Shown here: positions 51,686 through 61,135 of the stretch, in pieces
Layout of the letters: the number at the start of each line of letters is the position of its first letter
How positions within the stretch are numbered: the stretch's first letter is position 1
DNA from: Fundidesulfovibrio putealis DSM 16056
GTDB lineage: Bacteria; Desulfobacterota; Desulfovibrionia; Desulfovibrionales; Desulfovibrionaceae
Direction: 5' to 3'
Length of the DNA stretch: 64,000 nt
Assembly: GCF_000429325.1 (NCBI RefSeq)
Contig: NZ_AUBQ01000004.1
Location: forward strand, 434,001 to 498,000
Notes under the pieces: model-generated
What the model was told of the DNA's origin: nothing
Databases searched by the model: none
What the model saw: only the letters and a program-made list of their open reading frames with translations
Position numbers and translations under genes: made by a program

Positions 51686-54073
51686 ATGACACGTACCATG
51701 AAGATTGCCCTGATCGCTGCAGGCGGCGCGGCAGCTTTGCTCATAGGCCTTCTTGTTCTCGGCATGAACCTCGACCCCAACTCCTTCAAGTCGCAGATCG
51801 CCAAGACCATCCGGGACACCACAGGGCTGGACGTCGCCTTCGAAGGTCCTATCGCCGTGACCTATTTTCCTTCGCTTGGCGTGAAGCTGACCCAGGTGAC
51901 CGTGACTGTTCCGGGCCAGCCAGGCGTGCAGGACAAGCTCCCTCTGGCCAGGCTGGCCAAGGCGGACGTGTCCGTGAAGCTCATTCCGCTCATTTCTGGC
52001 AAGGTCGAGGCAGGCGCGACCAGCCTGGACGGACTGGAGCTGAACATCGTGCGAGATGTTCAGGGCAGGCTCAACCTGCCCATCCCGCCCATCAAGGAAG
52101 TGAAGGTCGAGGGCGACAAGGTGGTCGTCATTACCGAACAGGACGAGCGCTACGTGCTGGATTACCAGATCGAAGCCGTGCATCTGACCAACGCGCGCTT
52201 CACCTTTGATGACCGCTTGGCCAAAACCCAGACAACCCTGTCCGACTTCGAACTCTCCACAGGCAAGGTGGTCCGTGGCAAGCCCTTCCCGGTCAAGCTG
52301 GCCTTCGGCTACGGCCTGACCCAGCCGGACGCTTCCGGAAAAGTGGAACTGGCCGGGCAGGCGTCCGTCCTCCTCGAGGCCATGCAGTTCGCCTTCGAGA
52401 ACGCCAGCCTGAAAACCACCGTGGCGGGCAAGGGCCTGCCCGTGAAATCAGCCGAAACGCAATACACCGGGACCATCCGGGTGGATCTGAACAAGCAGGT
52501 CTACAGCGGCGACCAGCTGAAGCTCGAGGTCCAGGCCAGGGGTGGCTTCCTGCCCGACGCGGGGGCTGGCTTCAGCCTGGGCATGAACGTCAGGGCGGAC
52601 ATGGCCGCAGGTGTGGCGGACATCACCGGGATGTCCATGGAGTCCATGGGCTTTGCCCTCACCGGCGAGATCCACGCGACGAACCTCAACCAGCCGGAAG
52701 GCGGGCAGATGACCCTCCAGATGGCCACCAACGAGTTCAACCCCAAGCAGGTGCTCGATAAATTCGGCGTGTCCATTCCCGACTCCGGCACTGCCAAGGC
52801 CCGCTTCAATGCCCAGGTGGACATGGCCAAGGGCACCTCCGACCTGACCGGCGTGTCCGTCCAGGCACTGGGACTCAACATAACGACCGAGGGGCATGCC
52901 ACCAACATCAGGGGCGTCCCCAACGTGACCGGCAAAGTTGCCGTGGCCGAGTTCAACCCGCGCCAACTCATGGCCAAGCTGGGCCAGCCCCTGCCGCCGA
53001 CTGCCGATCCGGCGGCATTCACTAAATTCCAGATGAGCTACCATTTCGAGGGCCAGGGCGATCGCTTCAACCTGCGGACCGACTCCTTCAAGCTGGACGA
53101 CACAACCATGACCCTGGCCCTCGACGTGGACAAAGCCGGAAAGACCAAGGTGAACATGGCCTTCACCGCCGACGCACTGGACGCGGACCGCTACATGCCT
53201 GCGGCGGACTCCGGCAAGGGCCAAAAGGGCGAGTCCAAGGCCGACCCCGTGGATATCCCCGCCGACGTGACCGGAACAGTGCACGTCGGCTCCCTCAAGG
53301 CCGCGAAGCTGCGCATGCAGAACCTGAACGCCAAATTCTCCGTCAGGGACAACGTCCTGGAGGTCAACCCGGCGCAGCTGGCCCTGTACCAGGGGACCGT
53401 CAAGGCGACCCTTCGCGCCGCCCTGCGCGGCGGCCAAAACGCCCCACTCTCCCTGTCGGCGAACGCGGATGGGATCCAGGTGGAGCCCCTGCTGACCGAC
53501 ATGCAGGGCAAGGCGCAGGTCACGGGCCGCGCCAACCTGAGCGCCAACGTCACGGCCAGGGGCCAGGAGGCGCGCCATATCCTCCAGACGCTGGGGGGCA
53601 AAGCGTCCTTCGCGCTTCGAAACGGCGCGCTCCTGGGCTTCGATCTCTCGCCGGACATTTTCTCCTCTCCGGACAAGCTCCTGGCCCAGGGCAAGGGACA
53701 AACCCAGACCAACTTCGAGGTGGTCAGCGCGAGCTTCGCCATCAACGGCGGCGTGGCCCACACAAACGACCTGCTGGTGTCCATGCCGCCCCACAAGATC
53801 ACCGGCCAGGGCTCCGTCAATCTGGCCGCCGAGACTCTGGACATGCGGGCGCAGGCCAACTTCGCCAGGCTCCCGACCATCCCGGTACACCTGAGCGGTA
53901 ACATCGCCTCCCCCAACGTGTCCGTAGATGCGGCGGCGATGGCCACGGGCGTGGCCAAGGGAGTGATGGATACCATTATGAACTCGCCCCAGGACGCGGC
54001 GAAAGTCCCAGGCAACGTGGGCAAGGGCGCGCTGGACGCCGTGGGCAATATCCTCGGACTGCCGAAAAAGTAG
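51686..54073 (+). CDS. AsmA-family protein
   Basis: 795 residues. An N-terminal membrane anchor (IALIAAGGAAALLIGLLVLG) leads into the AsmA domain (DPNSFKSQIAKTIRDTTGLDVAFEGPIAVTYFPSLGVKL, split in blocks) and a long beta-strand-rich body ending with the typical AsmA C-terminal region (ARHILQTLGGKASFALRNGALLGFDL). AsmA-like proteins are thought to bridge the envelope in phospholipid transport. AAGGAG lies eight bases before the ATG at 51686. Transcribed divergently from the pseudouridine synthase. Confidence 0.9.
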   Translation: MTRTMKIALIAAGGAAALLIGLLVLGMNLDPNSFKSQIAKTIRDTTGLDVAFEGPIAVTYFPSLGVKLTQVTVTVPGQPGVQDKLPLARLAKADVSVKLIPLISGKVEAGATSLDGLELNIVRDVQGRLNLPIPPIKEVKVEGDKVVVITEQDERYVLDYQIEAVHLTNARFTFDDRLAKTQTTLSDFELSTGKVVRGKPFPVKLAFGYGLTQPDASGKVELAGQASVLLEAMQFAFENASLKTTVAGKGLPVKSAETQYTGTIRVDLNKQVYSGDQLKLEVQARGGFLPDAGAGFSLGMNVRADMAAGVADITGMSMESMGFALTGEIHATNLNQPEGGQMTLQMATNEFNPKQVLDKFGVSIPDSGTAKARFNAQVDMAKGTSDLTGVSVQALGLNITTEGHATNIRGVPNVTGKVAVAEFNPRQLMAKLGQPLPPTADPAAFTKFQMSYHFEGQGDRFNLRTDSFKLDDTTMTLALDVDKAGKTKVNMAFTADALDADRYMPAADSGKGQKGESKADPVDIPADVTGTVHVGSLKAAKLRMQNLNAKFSVRDNVLEVNPAQLALYQGTVKATLRAALRGGQNAPLSLSANADGIQVEPLLTDMQGKAQVTGRANLSANVTARGQEARHILQTLGGKASFALRNGALLGFDLSPDIFSSPDKLLAQGKGQTQTNFEVVSASFAINGGVAHTNDLLVSMPPHKITGQGSVNLAAETLDMRAQANFARLPTIPVHLSGNIASPNVSVDAAAMATGVAKGVMDTIMNSPQDAAKVPGNVGKGALDAVGNILGLPKK

Positions 54074-54097
54074 GATGCTTTGGGCGAACGAACAAAA

Positions 54098-54120
54098 AAG
54101 GGGGGCTTGCGGCCCCCCTT
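54098..54120. terminator. Bidirectional terminator between asmA-like gene and hypothetical gene
   Basis: 9-bp stem AAGGGGGGC with a 5-nt loop. The minus-strand side is followed by CTTTTTTGTT, a good U-tract for the hypothetical gene at 54127; on the plus strand it lies 25 bases after the AsmA stop with a weak T-run. Confidence 0.8.
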
Positions 54121-54126
54121 CCCGGT

Positions 54127-54474
54127 TTAATGAACCGTGCGTGGTTTTATCGTCCAATGATCTCCGGACACGCGCACCAGATGCAGGCCGTCTCCAGCCG
54201 CCGCGCAGAGCACCAGCTCCAGCGAGTCGTCTATCCAGAAGGCCGTGATGCGCGGGCCAGAGGCCAGACTTCCGTCCAGGTCGCCGCTTCTCAGCGCGTC
54301 CTGCTCCATCAGGTTGGAAGCCAGGTCGTGCATGGTCTTGACCACTGTTTCAGAGACGAACAGGTCGTCGAAATCGACTTCGTTGATGTTTCTTTCGCCG
54401 ATGCCCAGGCTGCTGGCGATGCGCCGGGTCAATTCGGGATGCGCCGGGGCCGGGACATGATGCTGACTGTGCAT
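54127..54474 (-). CDS. Hypothetical protein, 115 residues
   Basis: No family recognised. It is a soluble protein: a His/Pro-rich start (MHSQHHVPAPAHPEL), a helical NEVDFDDLFVSETVVKTMHDLASNLM segment, then beta-rich PRITAFWIDDSLELVLCAAAGDGLHLVRVSGDHW. AAGGAGG lies just before the ATG and a terminator follows the stop, so it is very probably a real single-gene unit. Confidence 0.68.
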   Translation of the reverse strand: MHSQHHVPAPAHPELTRRIASSLGIGERNINEVDFDDLFVSETVVKTMHDLASNLMEQDALRSGDLDGSLASGPRITAFWIDDSLELVLCAAAGDGLHLVRVSGDHWTIKPRTVH

Positions 54475-54576
54475 GATCCGCCTCCTTGCGAGTCTTCATG
54501 GTTCATAAAGCAATTCCCATGCCGAACCTGAGGGTGATGCATTTGCCTGGGCCGCCGCCTTTATCCGGGAGTGCTA

Positions 54577-54594
54577 TCCTACAATATTGTAGGA
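54577..54594. promoter_or_regulatory. 18-bp perfect palindrome upstream of the addA-like gene
   Basis: TCCTACAATATTGTAGGA, AT-rich in a GC-rich genome and 95 bases upstream of the helicase gene, in the divergent gap with the hypothetical gene. A dimeric repressor operator is the simplest reading; the regulator is unknown. The half-site CCTAC recurs once just downstream (54599-54603). Confidence 0.5.
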
Positions 54595-54688
54595 AGAACC
54601 TACCATTTCGTCAGCTTCGCGGTGATTGCCCAAGCGCGCCGAACCGATTACAACCCCTGGACCAAACTCCCTCTACCCACACCGAGCG

Positions 54689-57600
54689 ATGATCGAACAA
54701 TTGCACGCTTCTGCCGGTTCCGGCAAGACATACCGGCTCACCAGACGGTTTTTGCATCTGCTGATGCAAAGCGGCAATCCTGCGCCCGCCTGCGGGCCGG
54801 TGCCGGGCCAGGGCTACGGGCCGGAAAGCATCCTGGCCATCACCTTCACCAACAAGGCCGCCGCCGAGATGAAGGAGCGCGTGCTCCTCTCGCTCAAGTC
54901 CCTGGCGCTTGGCCTGCCGGACCCGGATTTCACAGGCCCGGAAGCCAGGATCAAGGCCCGCTCCTGGCTGGAGCGCACCCTGCGCCACTTCCAGACCCTG
55001 AACATCCGCACCATCGACAGCCTTTTGAACCAGCTGGCCCGGCTTTTCGCCCTGGAACTGGGGCTGGCCCCTGACTTCGAGACCAGCCTGGACGAGGCCC
55101 AGGTGTTCGAGGCGCTCTACGACGCGGTGACCGGACAGATGGCCGCTCCCACGCAGGCATATCGCCACGGCGAGCGCAGCCAAGAGGCACTGCCGGACTT
55201 GGCCGGTCAAGGCGACGCCAGCTTGTACAGTGAGTCCCCGAACCCGTTCGGTCAAGGGGAGGAGATTCAAAAAGGCCTGCCCGGTGATCACGCGGACCGG
55301 GCCGCCCATTCTGTGGAAGCCCTGATGGGCCGCATGACCGACGCCCTGACCGTCATCGATGGCGTGGAAGGTTTCTGGCTGGCCAAGCGACTCGAGAAGC
55401 GCCTGCGGGAGGTGTTCACCTACCTGCTGGACGCGGGCGAGGCCCCGGCATGCGACGCCCAGGCCATGCACCAGGAAATGGAGGCGTTGCGCGCCGCGCT
55501 GGTCGCCTCCGCCCGGACCATGGCCGAGAGCCTCGCGCCCGCCGGCGTCAAGCCCATGAGCAACTTCAGCTCGCTTTTGGCCACGCTTGGCGGCCTGACC
55601 ACGCTTAACGCCGTGCCGGAGTCGGTCTACGCCCGCAAGGCCAGCCTGGAGGAGTGCGTGCTGGCCGGTTCGCGCGCGGCGGTGACGCCCGGCCTGGAGA
55701 ATCTCTATGCCACCTTGCGGGAAGACTACCGGCGCGCCCGGACGCGCGGCAGGATTCTTGCCAAGGCGCTGGCCTGGCAGCCGTTCATCGAGTTCGGCGC
55801 GCTGCTTCTGGAAGCTTTCGACGCCCACCGGCGCGACAAGGCCGTGGCGCTTCTCTCCCAGCTTCCAGGAAGCGTGGCGCATCTTCTGGCCGAATCCGGC
55901 GGCGTGCCGGAGGCCTACTGCCGCCTGGGCTCGCGCCTGAATCATCTGCTGATCGACGAGTTCCAGGACACCAGCCTCAGCCAGTGGGACGTACTTTCCC
56001 AGCTGGCCCAGGAGTGCCTGTCCAAGGGCGGCTCGCTCTTCTACGTGGGCGACGTGAAGCAGGCCATCTACAGCTGGCGCGGCGGCGAGGCCGAACTCTT
56101 CGAGGCGGCGGCGAGGCAGCCGGAGCTGGCGCTTATCTGCCCGCACCCCCATCGGGAGCACCTTGGCCGCAACTGGCGCAGCGCCCCTGAGATCGTCAAC
56201 TTCAACAACCGCGTGTTCTCCTGCCTGGAATCGGAGCAGAACAGCCGCATGGTCTCCCAGGCGTTGCTGCCCGACGCCCCGGAGGGAGTCCAGGCAGCGC
56301 TCCAGAGCGCCATGGCGGCCTCGTTCGCCGGAGTATCCCAGGACGTGCCGCCCGGGCGCGAGGAAGCTGGCGGACTGGTAAAGATCACCCGCCTGCCCGG
56401 CGACTCCTCCGAAATCCACGAGGACTCCGTGCGCGAGGCGCTGGCCGCGCTGTTCGAGGACGACCTCCTCAAGCGCCGCGCCCCCTCCGAGATCGCCGTG
56501 CTCACCCGCACCAACGACGAGGCCGCCAAGGCCGCCGAGTGGCTGGTGGACCTGGAAATCCCGGTGGTCACGGAGAACAGCCTGCGTCTGGCCGAACATC
56601 CCGTGGTACGCGGCGCGGTGTCCTTCCTGGCCTTTCTGGACTACCCCCCGGACAATCTGGCCCTCTGGGGCTTTCTCTCCTGCCGGGAGCTCTTCTGCCG
56701 CTCGCAGAACATCTCGCCGCAGGCACTGACCGACTGGCTGACCACCCAGGGCAGGGGTCCACTCTACCGCAAGTTCCAGACGGATTTCCCGGACGCCTGG
56801 CAGCGTCTGGTGGAGCCGTTCATCAAGGGTGGCGGTCCGGCCAGCCCCTACGATCTGGTGCAGGAGCTGTTCACGGCCTGCGGCGTGTTCAAGGCCTACC
56901 CCGGCGACGAGGTCTTCCTGCGCCGCTTCCTGGAGTTGGTGCACAACGCCGAGACCCAGGGGTTCGGCTCGCTGTCTTCCTTCCTGGAGTTCTGGCGCGA
57001 CAAGGGCCACACGGAGAAGATTCCCCAACCGGAGAACGCCGGGGCGGTGCGCGTGCTGACCATCCACAAGGCCAAGGGGCTGGAGTTCCCCGTGGCGGTC
57101 ATCCCCTTCAACCTCCACCCGTTCCGTCAGCCCGGGGGCCTGACTCGCATCCAATCGAGCGATCCGGACGGGCAGGAACTGACCGCCCCCCTCTGCAAAG
57201 AACTGGGCGAGGTGTTTCACCGGCAGGCCGCCAAGTCGCTTTTGGAGCAGATCAACCTGCTCTACGTGGCCTGGACCCGTCCGGAAGAGGAGCTGCACAT
57301 CTTTTTGCCTGGCGCCGACAAGCTCATAAACCGCACGCCCTTGGCCAAGGCCACGCAGCTGATGCTGCGCGCAGCCGGATTTTCCTCGGACGAGCCCGAG
57401 ACGGTCCTGGGCAAGCGCCCGCCCAGGCAGGCCGAGCTAGTGACCTCGCGCGGGCCTGCCCATCAGCCCCCGGAGCCCGGCCCGCTGTCCGAGCCGCTGG
57501 GCGCGTCGCCGCCGCTCGACTGGCTGCCGGGCCTGAAGATCGCCCGCCGCGAGCTGGGCGACCCGCTGGAGCGCCTGCGCCTGACCGAACGCAAGCGCGG

Positions 57601-58027
57601 CATCGTCCTGCACAAGGCCCTGGAGATCTTGAAGCCCGGCGGCGACGCCTTGTCCGCCGTGCTCCAGGCCATGGCCGCAAACGGCCTCGCAGACGAGGAC
57701 GCCGCCCTGGAGCTGGCCGAGGGCCTGGAGTGGCTGGCCGCGCAGGATTTCTTCCCGCAATGCCAGCAACGCGGGCTGCGCGAGGCGGAGCTTCTGGACG
57801 CGGACGGCAACATCCACAGGCCGGACCTCATGGCCTTCACCGGCCAGGAGGCCCTGGTGCTGGACTACAAGACCGGGCGCGAGGACCCGTCGCATCATGA
57901 ACAGCTGCGGCGCTACCTGCGCCTCGTCCAGCAGTTGCCACAGGCCGAGGGCCTCCCGGCACGCGGCCTCATCGCCTATCTGGACCTCAAGACCCTTCGC
58001 GAAGTGCTCCCAGGAGAGACCCTGTGA
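54689..58027 (+). CDS. AddA/RecB-like UvrD-family helicase-nuclease
   Basis: 1112 residues. Helicase motifs in order: SAGSGKTY (Walker A, residue 8), TFTNKAAAEMKERV, LIDEFQDTS, GDVKQAIYSWRGGEAELF, RNWRSAPEIVNFN, IHKAKGLEFPVAVIP and LLYVAWTRPEEELHI. The C-terminal nuclease domain has the PD-(D/E)xK core LVLDYKTG. With its partner it should resect double-strand DNA ends for recombination. The ATG at 54689 starts directly before the Walker A region, as in AddA; an in-frame start at 54626 only adds unrelated residues. It overlaps the next gene by four bases (GTGA). Confidence 0.9.
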   Translation: MIEQLHASAGSGKTYRLTRRFLHLLMQSGNPAPACGPVPGQGYGPESILAITFTNKAAAEMKERVLLSLKSLALGLPDPDFTGPEARIKARSWLERTLRHFQTLNIRTIDSLLNQLARLFALELGLAPDFETSLDEAQVFEALYDAVTGQMAAPTQAYRHGERSQEALPDLAGQGDASLYSESPNPFGQGEEIQKGLPGDHADRAAHSVEALMGRMTDALTVIDGVEGFWLAKRLEKRLREVFTYLLDAGEAPACDAQAMHQEMEALRAALVASARTMAESLAPAGVKPMSNFSSLLATLGGLTTLNAVPESVYARKASLEECVLAGSRAAVTPGLENLYATLREDYRRARTRGRILAKALAWQPFIEFGALLLEAFDAHRRDKAVALLSQLPGSVAHLLAESGGVPEAYCRLGSRLNHLLIDEFQDTSLSQWDVLSQLAQECLSKGGSLFYVGDVKQAIYSWRGGEAELFEAAARQPELALICPHPHREHLGRNWRSAPEIVNFNNRVFSCLESEQNSRMVSQALLPDAPEGVQAALQSAMAASFAGVSQDVPPGREEAGGLVKITRLPGDSSEIHEDSVREALAALFEDDLLKRRAPSEIAVLTRTNDEAAKAAEWLVDLEIPVVTENSLRLAEHPVVRGAVSFLAFLDYPPDNLALWGFLSCRELFCRSQNISPQALTDWLTTQGRGPLYRKFQTDFPDAWQRLVEPFIKGGGPASPYDLVQELFTACGVFKAYPGDEVFLRRFLELVHNAETQGFGSLSSFLEFWRDKGHTEKIPQPENAGAVRVLTIHKAKGLEFPVAVIPFNLHPFRQPGGLTRIQSSDPDGQELTAPLCKELGEVFHRQAAKSLLEQINLLYVAWTRPEEELHIFLPGADKLINRTPLAKATQLMLRAAGFSSDEPETVLGKRPPRQAELVTSRGPAHQPPEPGPLSEPLGASPPLDWLPGLKIARRELGDPLERLRLTERKRGIVLHKALEILKPGGDALSAVLQAMAANGLADEDAALELAEGLEWLAAQDFFPQCQQRGLREAELLDADGNIHRPDLMAFTGQEALVLDYKTGREDPSHHEQLRRYLRLVQQLPQAEGLPARGLIAYLDLKTLREVLPGETL

Positions 58028-61002
58028 ATCCCATCACCATAATCCCCTGGGACCGCGATTTCATGACCGGGCTGGCCTCCCATCTGGTGGAGCGCTTCCA
58101 GGGACGCTTCGAGGACCTGATCGTCCTGTTCCCGCACCGCAGACCCCGGCGCTACCTGCTGGACAAGCTCGCGGAAGACGAACGCCTCCCCAAGCCCTGC
58201 CTATTGCCGCGCATTCTCTCCATTGACGAGCTCTTCGCCGAACTGGCCACCGAGCTGCATCCCCAGCCTCTGCGCCCGCTCACGGAGCTGGACCGGGTGG
58301 GCGTATTGCACGCGGTGGTCACCCGCCTCAAGGTTGGGCTTCGTGGCCCGGACAACGCCTTTCCCGCCGAGGTGAAGGACTTCTTCCCCTGGGGGCTTAA
58401 GCTCGCGGAGCTTTTCGAGGAACTCTTCCAACAGGGCATCGACGCCGACAACCTGGACCACGTCCAGGACATGGTGCTGCCCACTGCCGCCGCGCTGCTC
58501 GGCAACCTGAAAACCATCCAGGCGGCCTACCGCCGGGAGCTCCTGGAGTCCGGCTCCTGCACGCCGGGGCTTCTGCGCTCCCTGGTGGCCGCGCAGGCAG
58601 AGCGAGCCGTGGACATCCTTGCGGACAAGCAGGTGCTGGCCTGCGGCTTCCATGTGCTCTCGGGCAGCGAGGAAGCACTGCTGAAGCCCCTCTGGCAGAA
58701 CGACCGGGCGGAGCTGCTCTGGCACACCGACCCAGCCGTGGCCGAGCCCGGCCAGGAGGCGCACTGGTCCTGCCAGGAGCACCTGAGCTGGCTCAAGGCC
58801 TGGAAGGCCAAGGCTCAGACCGCGCAGGACGAGAAGCGCTCCCCCCTGCCCTCCTGGCGCACCCGCACTGACCAGTTCAGCCTGTTTTCAGCGGCCTCCG
58901 CTCCCGAACCCTCACGGCGCGCCCGCATCACCTTCCATCAGGGGTTCGACCTGCACTCGCAGCTCATGGCCTTGCGCCAGGAACTGGACGCCGTGACCGA
59001 CACCGCCGGATTCGCCGTGGTGCTTCCCGACACCAGCATGCTCATGCCCGTGCTGCACCATCTGCCGCGCCGGGACGTGAACGTGTCCATGGGTTTCCCC
59101 ATGTGGCGCTCGCCGCTCTACCAGCTCATCGAGACCATCCTGCGCCTTCAGGAAGGGCGCATGCCCGGCGGCTACCACTGGCGCGAGGTCATCGCGCTTC
59201 TGCGCCATCCCCTGCTGAAGCTGCTGCGCATCGGCGAGGAAACACCGCTACGCCTGCTCTTTCACGATTGGGAAGCGGCCATACGCCAGGGCGAAAAATA
59301 TCTGGACCCGTCCGGGTGGACGCCCCCCGAGGCCGTGCCCGGCGGTCCGCCCGAAGCCTCGCCCGAGGCCAAGGCCCTGCGCGAGCGCGTGGTTGAGGTC
59401 TGCTTCACCGCCTTCGAGGACGCCACCACCCCGCGCCGCATGGCCCAGGCCCTGGTGGGGCTTGCCAGCCTGCTGCTGGACCCCGAGCACTCGGGCGGCC
59501 GCTGGGAGCGCTTCATCATCGACGCGGCCTGTCTGGCGCGGCTCATGGATCAGGTGATCCCCGAACTTCACGACAGCGCCATCAGCGCCGAGCTCTTCCC
59601 GCCCGAGGCCGTGCGCTCCATGACCCGCGACCTCCTCAAACGCCAGCGCGTGCCCTTCGAGGCCGATCCCCTGTCAGGGCTCCAGGTTCTGGGCATGCTG
59701 GAGACGCGCCTGCTCACCTTCGAGCGGGTGTTCATCCTGGGCGCCACCGAGGAAGCCCTGCCCGGCACCCCCAGGCCCGACCCGCTCCTGCCCGACCCGC
59801 TGCGTCAGGCCCTTGGTTTGCCCGGCCAGCGAGAGCGCGACATGATCGCCGCCCACACCTTCTACCGCCTCATCCAGGGCGCACGCGAGGTGGGCATTCT
59901 GTACTCCTCCGGCATCCAGCCCGGCCTTCTGGACGGCAAAAGCCTGCCAAGCCGCTACGTGGAGCAGCTCATCTGGGAGGAGGAAAAACGCCAGGGACGC
60001 CTCATCGCGCCCGGAGAGGAACCGCGCCGCCTGATCACCCTGCCCATGCGCGGCGTGCGCCCGCCCGCCCCGGACGTGGAGAACACCCGCGCCTGCCGCC
60101 TGAAGCTGGAATCGCGCTTGCGTTACCAGGGCGTGACACCAACGCTGCTGGACAGCTTTCTGCGCTGTCCGCTCGCGTACTTCTTCAAGTATCTCACACC
60201 GCTGGAGGCACTGGACGAAGTCGCCGAAGAGGGCGATCCGCCAGCCTTCGGAAACCTCGTCCACGAAGTGCTCCAGGACTTTTTCCGGCCCCTTATCGGC
60301 AAACGCCTGGAAGCCGGGCAGCTGGACGGCCAGGCCCTGGCAGATCTCTTCACCAAGCGGCTGCACGACTCGCAGTTCTTCCGCCAGATGCCCGTCCACG
60401 GTCGGTTGATGCTTGAGCGCACCGCCCGCCGCCGTCTGGCCGACTTCGCCCAGGGTTCTCCGGCCTGCACCCCCCTGGAGCTGGAAAAGCGCATCGACGC
60501 CGAACTGGAACTGGACGGCGCGCGCTACCGGCTGGGCGGCACGCTGGACCGCCTGGACGAGCGCGACGCCGGGCTCTTCATCCTGGACTACAAGACCGGG
60601 TCCCCCAAGAAGCCCGGCAAAAAGTTCTGGGACGACCCAGACATATGGGATGTGGTGAACGCCGGAGATGTCGACTCCGGCCTGTCCATGCTGCCCGAGC
60701 TGGCCCAAAAACTCGTCTCCATCCAGATGCCGCTGTACCTGCACGCCTTCTGGAAGGCCACGGGGCGCGAGGCAGTCAACGGAGCCTTCGTCTGTCTGGG
60801 CAAGGGCGGCGACGAAGCCGCGCTCTTCGGGGCGGACATGGACCCGGACGCCGCTGCCGCCGCCATTCAGGACAAGACGCCACTTCTGGCCGGATTCATC
60901 CTGAAGATGATGCTTCAGTCCCCGCACTTCAGCCCGCAGGTCTCGCCGGGCTGCGCCTGGTGCGCCTGGAGGCAGGCCTGCCCCAGCGGCGGGGATGAAT
61001 AG
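58024..61002 (+). CDS. AddB-like helicase-fold nuclease with iron-sulfur cysteines
   Basis: 992 residues. A helicase-like body lacks a Walker A motif, as expected for an AddB-type partner whose role is scaffold or recombination-site recognition. The C-terminal PD-(D/E)xK nuclease domain (FGNLVHEVLQDF; LFILDYKTGS) is flanked by a cysteine in SFLRCPLAYFF and a terminal CAWCAWRQAC, the four-cysteine [4Fe-4S] staple of AddB-type nucleases. Start is a GTG overlapping the addA-like stop. Together they form the AddAB-type end-resection enzyme. Confidence 0.9.
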   Translation: MNPITIIPWDRDFMTGLASHLVERFQGRFEDLIVLFPHRRPRRYLLDKLAEDERLPKPCLLPRILSIDELFAELATELHPQPLRPLTELDRVGVLHAVVTRLKVGLRGPDNAFPAEVKDFFPWGLKLAELFEELFQQGIDADNLDHVQDMVLPTAAALLGNLKTIQAAYRRELLESGSCTPGLLRSLVAAQAERAVDILADKQVLACGFHVLSGSEEALLKPLWQNDRAELLWHTDPAVAEPGQEAHWSCQEHLSWLKAWKAKAQTAQDEKRSPLPSWRTRTDQFSLFSAASAPEPSRRARITFHQGFDLHSQLMALRQELDAVTDTAGFAVVLPDTSMLMPVLHHLPRRDVNVSMGFPMWRSPLYQLIETILRLQEGRMPGGYHWREVIALLRHPLLKLLRIGEETPLRLLFHDWEAAIRQGEKYLDPSGWTPPEAVPGGPPEASPEAKALRERVVEVCFTAFEDATTPRRMAQALVGLASLLLDPEHSGGRWERFIIDAACLARLMDQVIPELHDSAISAELFPPEAVRSMTRDLLKRQRVPFEADPLSGLQVLGMLETRLLTFERVFILGATEEALPGTPRPDPLLPDPLRQALGLPGQRERDMIAAHTFYRLIQGAREVGILYSSGIQPGLLDGKSLPSRYVEQLIWEEEKRQGRLIAPGEEPRRLITLPMRGVRPPAPDVENTRACRLKLESRLRYQGVTPTLLDSFLRCPLAYFFKYLTPLEALDEVAEEGDPPAFGNLVHEVLQDFFRPLIGKRLEAGQLDGQALADLFTKRLHDSQFFRQMPVHGRLMLERTARRRLADFAQGSPACTPLELEKRIDAELELDGARYRLGGTLDRLDERDAGLFILDYKTGSPKKPGKKFWDDPDIWDVVNAGDVDSGLSMLPELAQKLVSIQMPLYLHAFWKATGREAVNGAFVCLGKGGDEAALFGADMDPDAAAAAIQDKTPLLAGFILKMMLQSPHFSPQVSPGCAWCAWRQACPSGGDE

Positions 61003-61056
61003 AGAAGAACAATATCGGGCTCCGCCCGAACCCGGCAGGGCTCTGCCCTGCACCCG

Positions 61057-61096
61057 CCAGGGGGATGATCCCCCTGGAACCTCAGTGGGCTTCGCG
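61057..61096 (-). repeat. Left arm of a 40-bp inverted repeat bracketing the glycosyltransferase gene
   Basis: Read on the minus strand it begins CGCGAAGCCCACTGAGG and ends in the hairpin CCAGGGGGAT-C-ATCCCCCTGG. It matches 62322-62361 on the plus strand at 39 of 40 positions. Just outside it, 61016-61056 hold two further palindromes (GGGCTCCGCCC and GCAGGGC-TCT-GCCCTGC), the first shared with 35860-35870. The hairpins may also end addB transcription. Confidence 0.8.
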
Positions 61097-61135
61097 TAGC
61101 ATGATGTCAAAGTTCAGAGTGCCGGGAGTATTGTC

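Noticed and set aside
55707-55940. Short frames inside the addA-like gene on the plus strand
   Set aside because: Alternative-frame shadows with Arg/Pro/Ala-rich composition.
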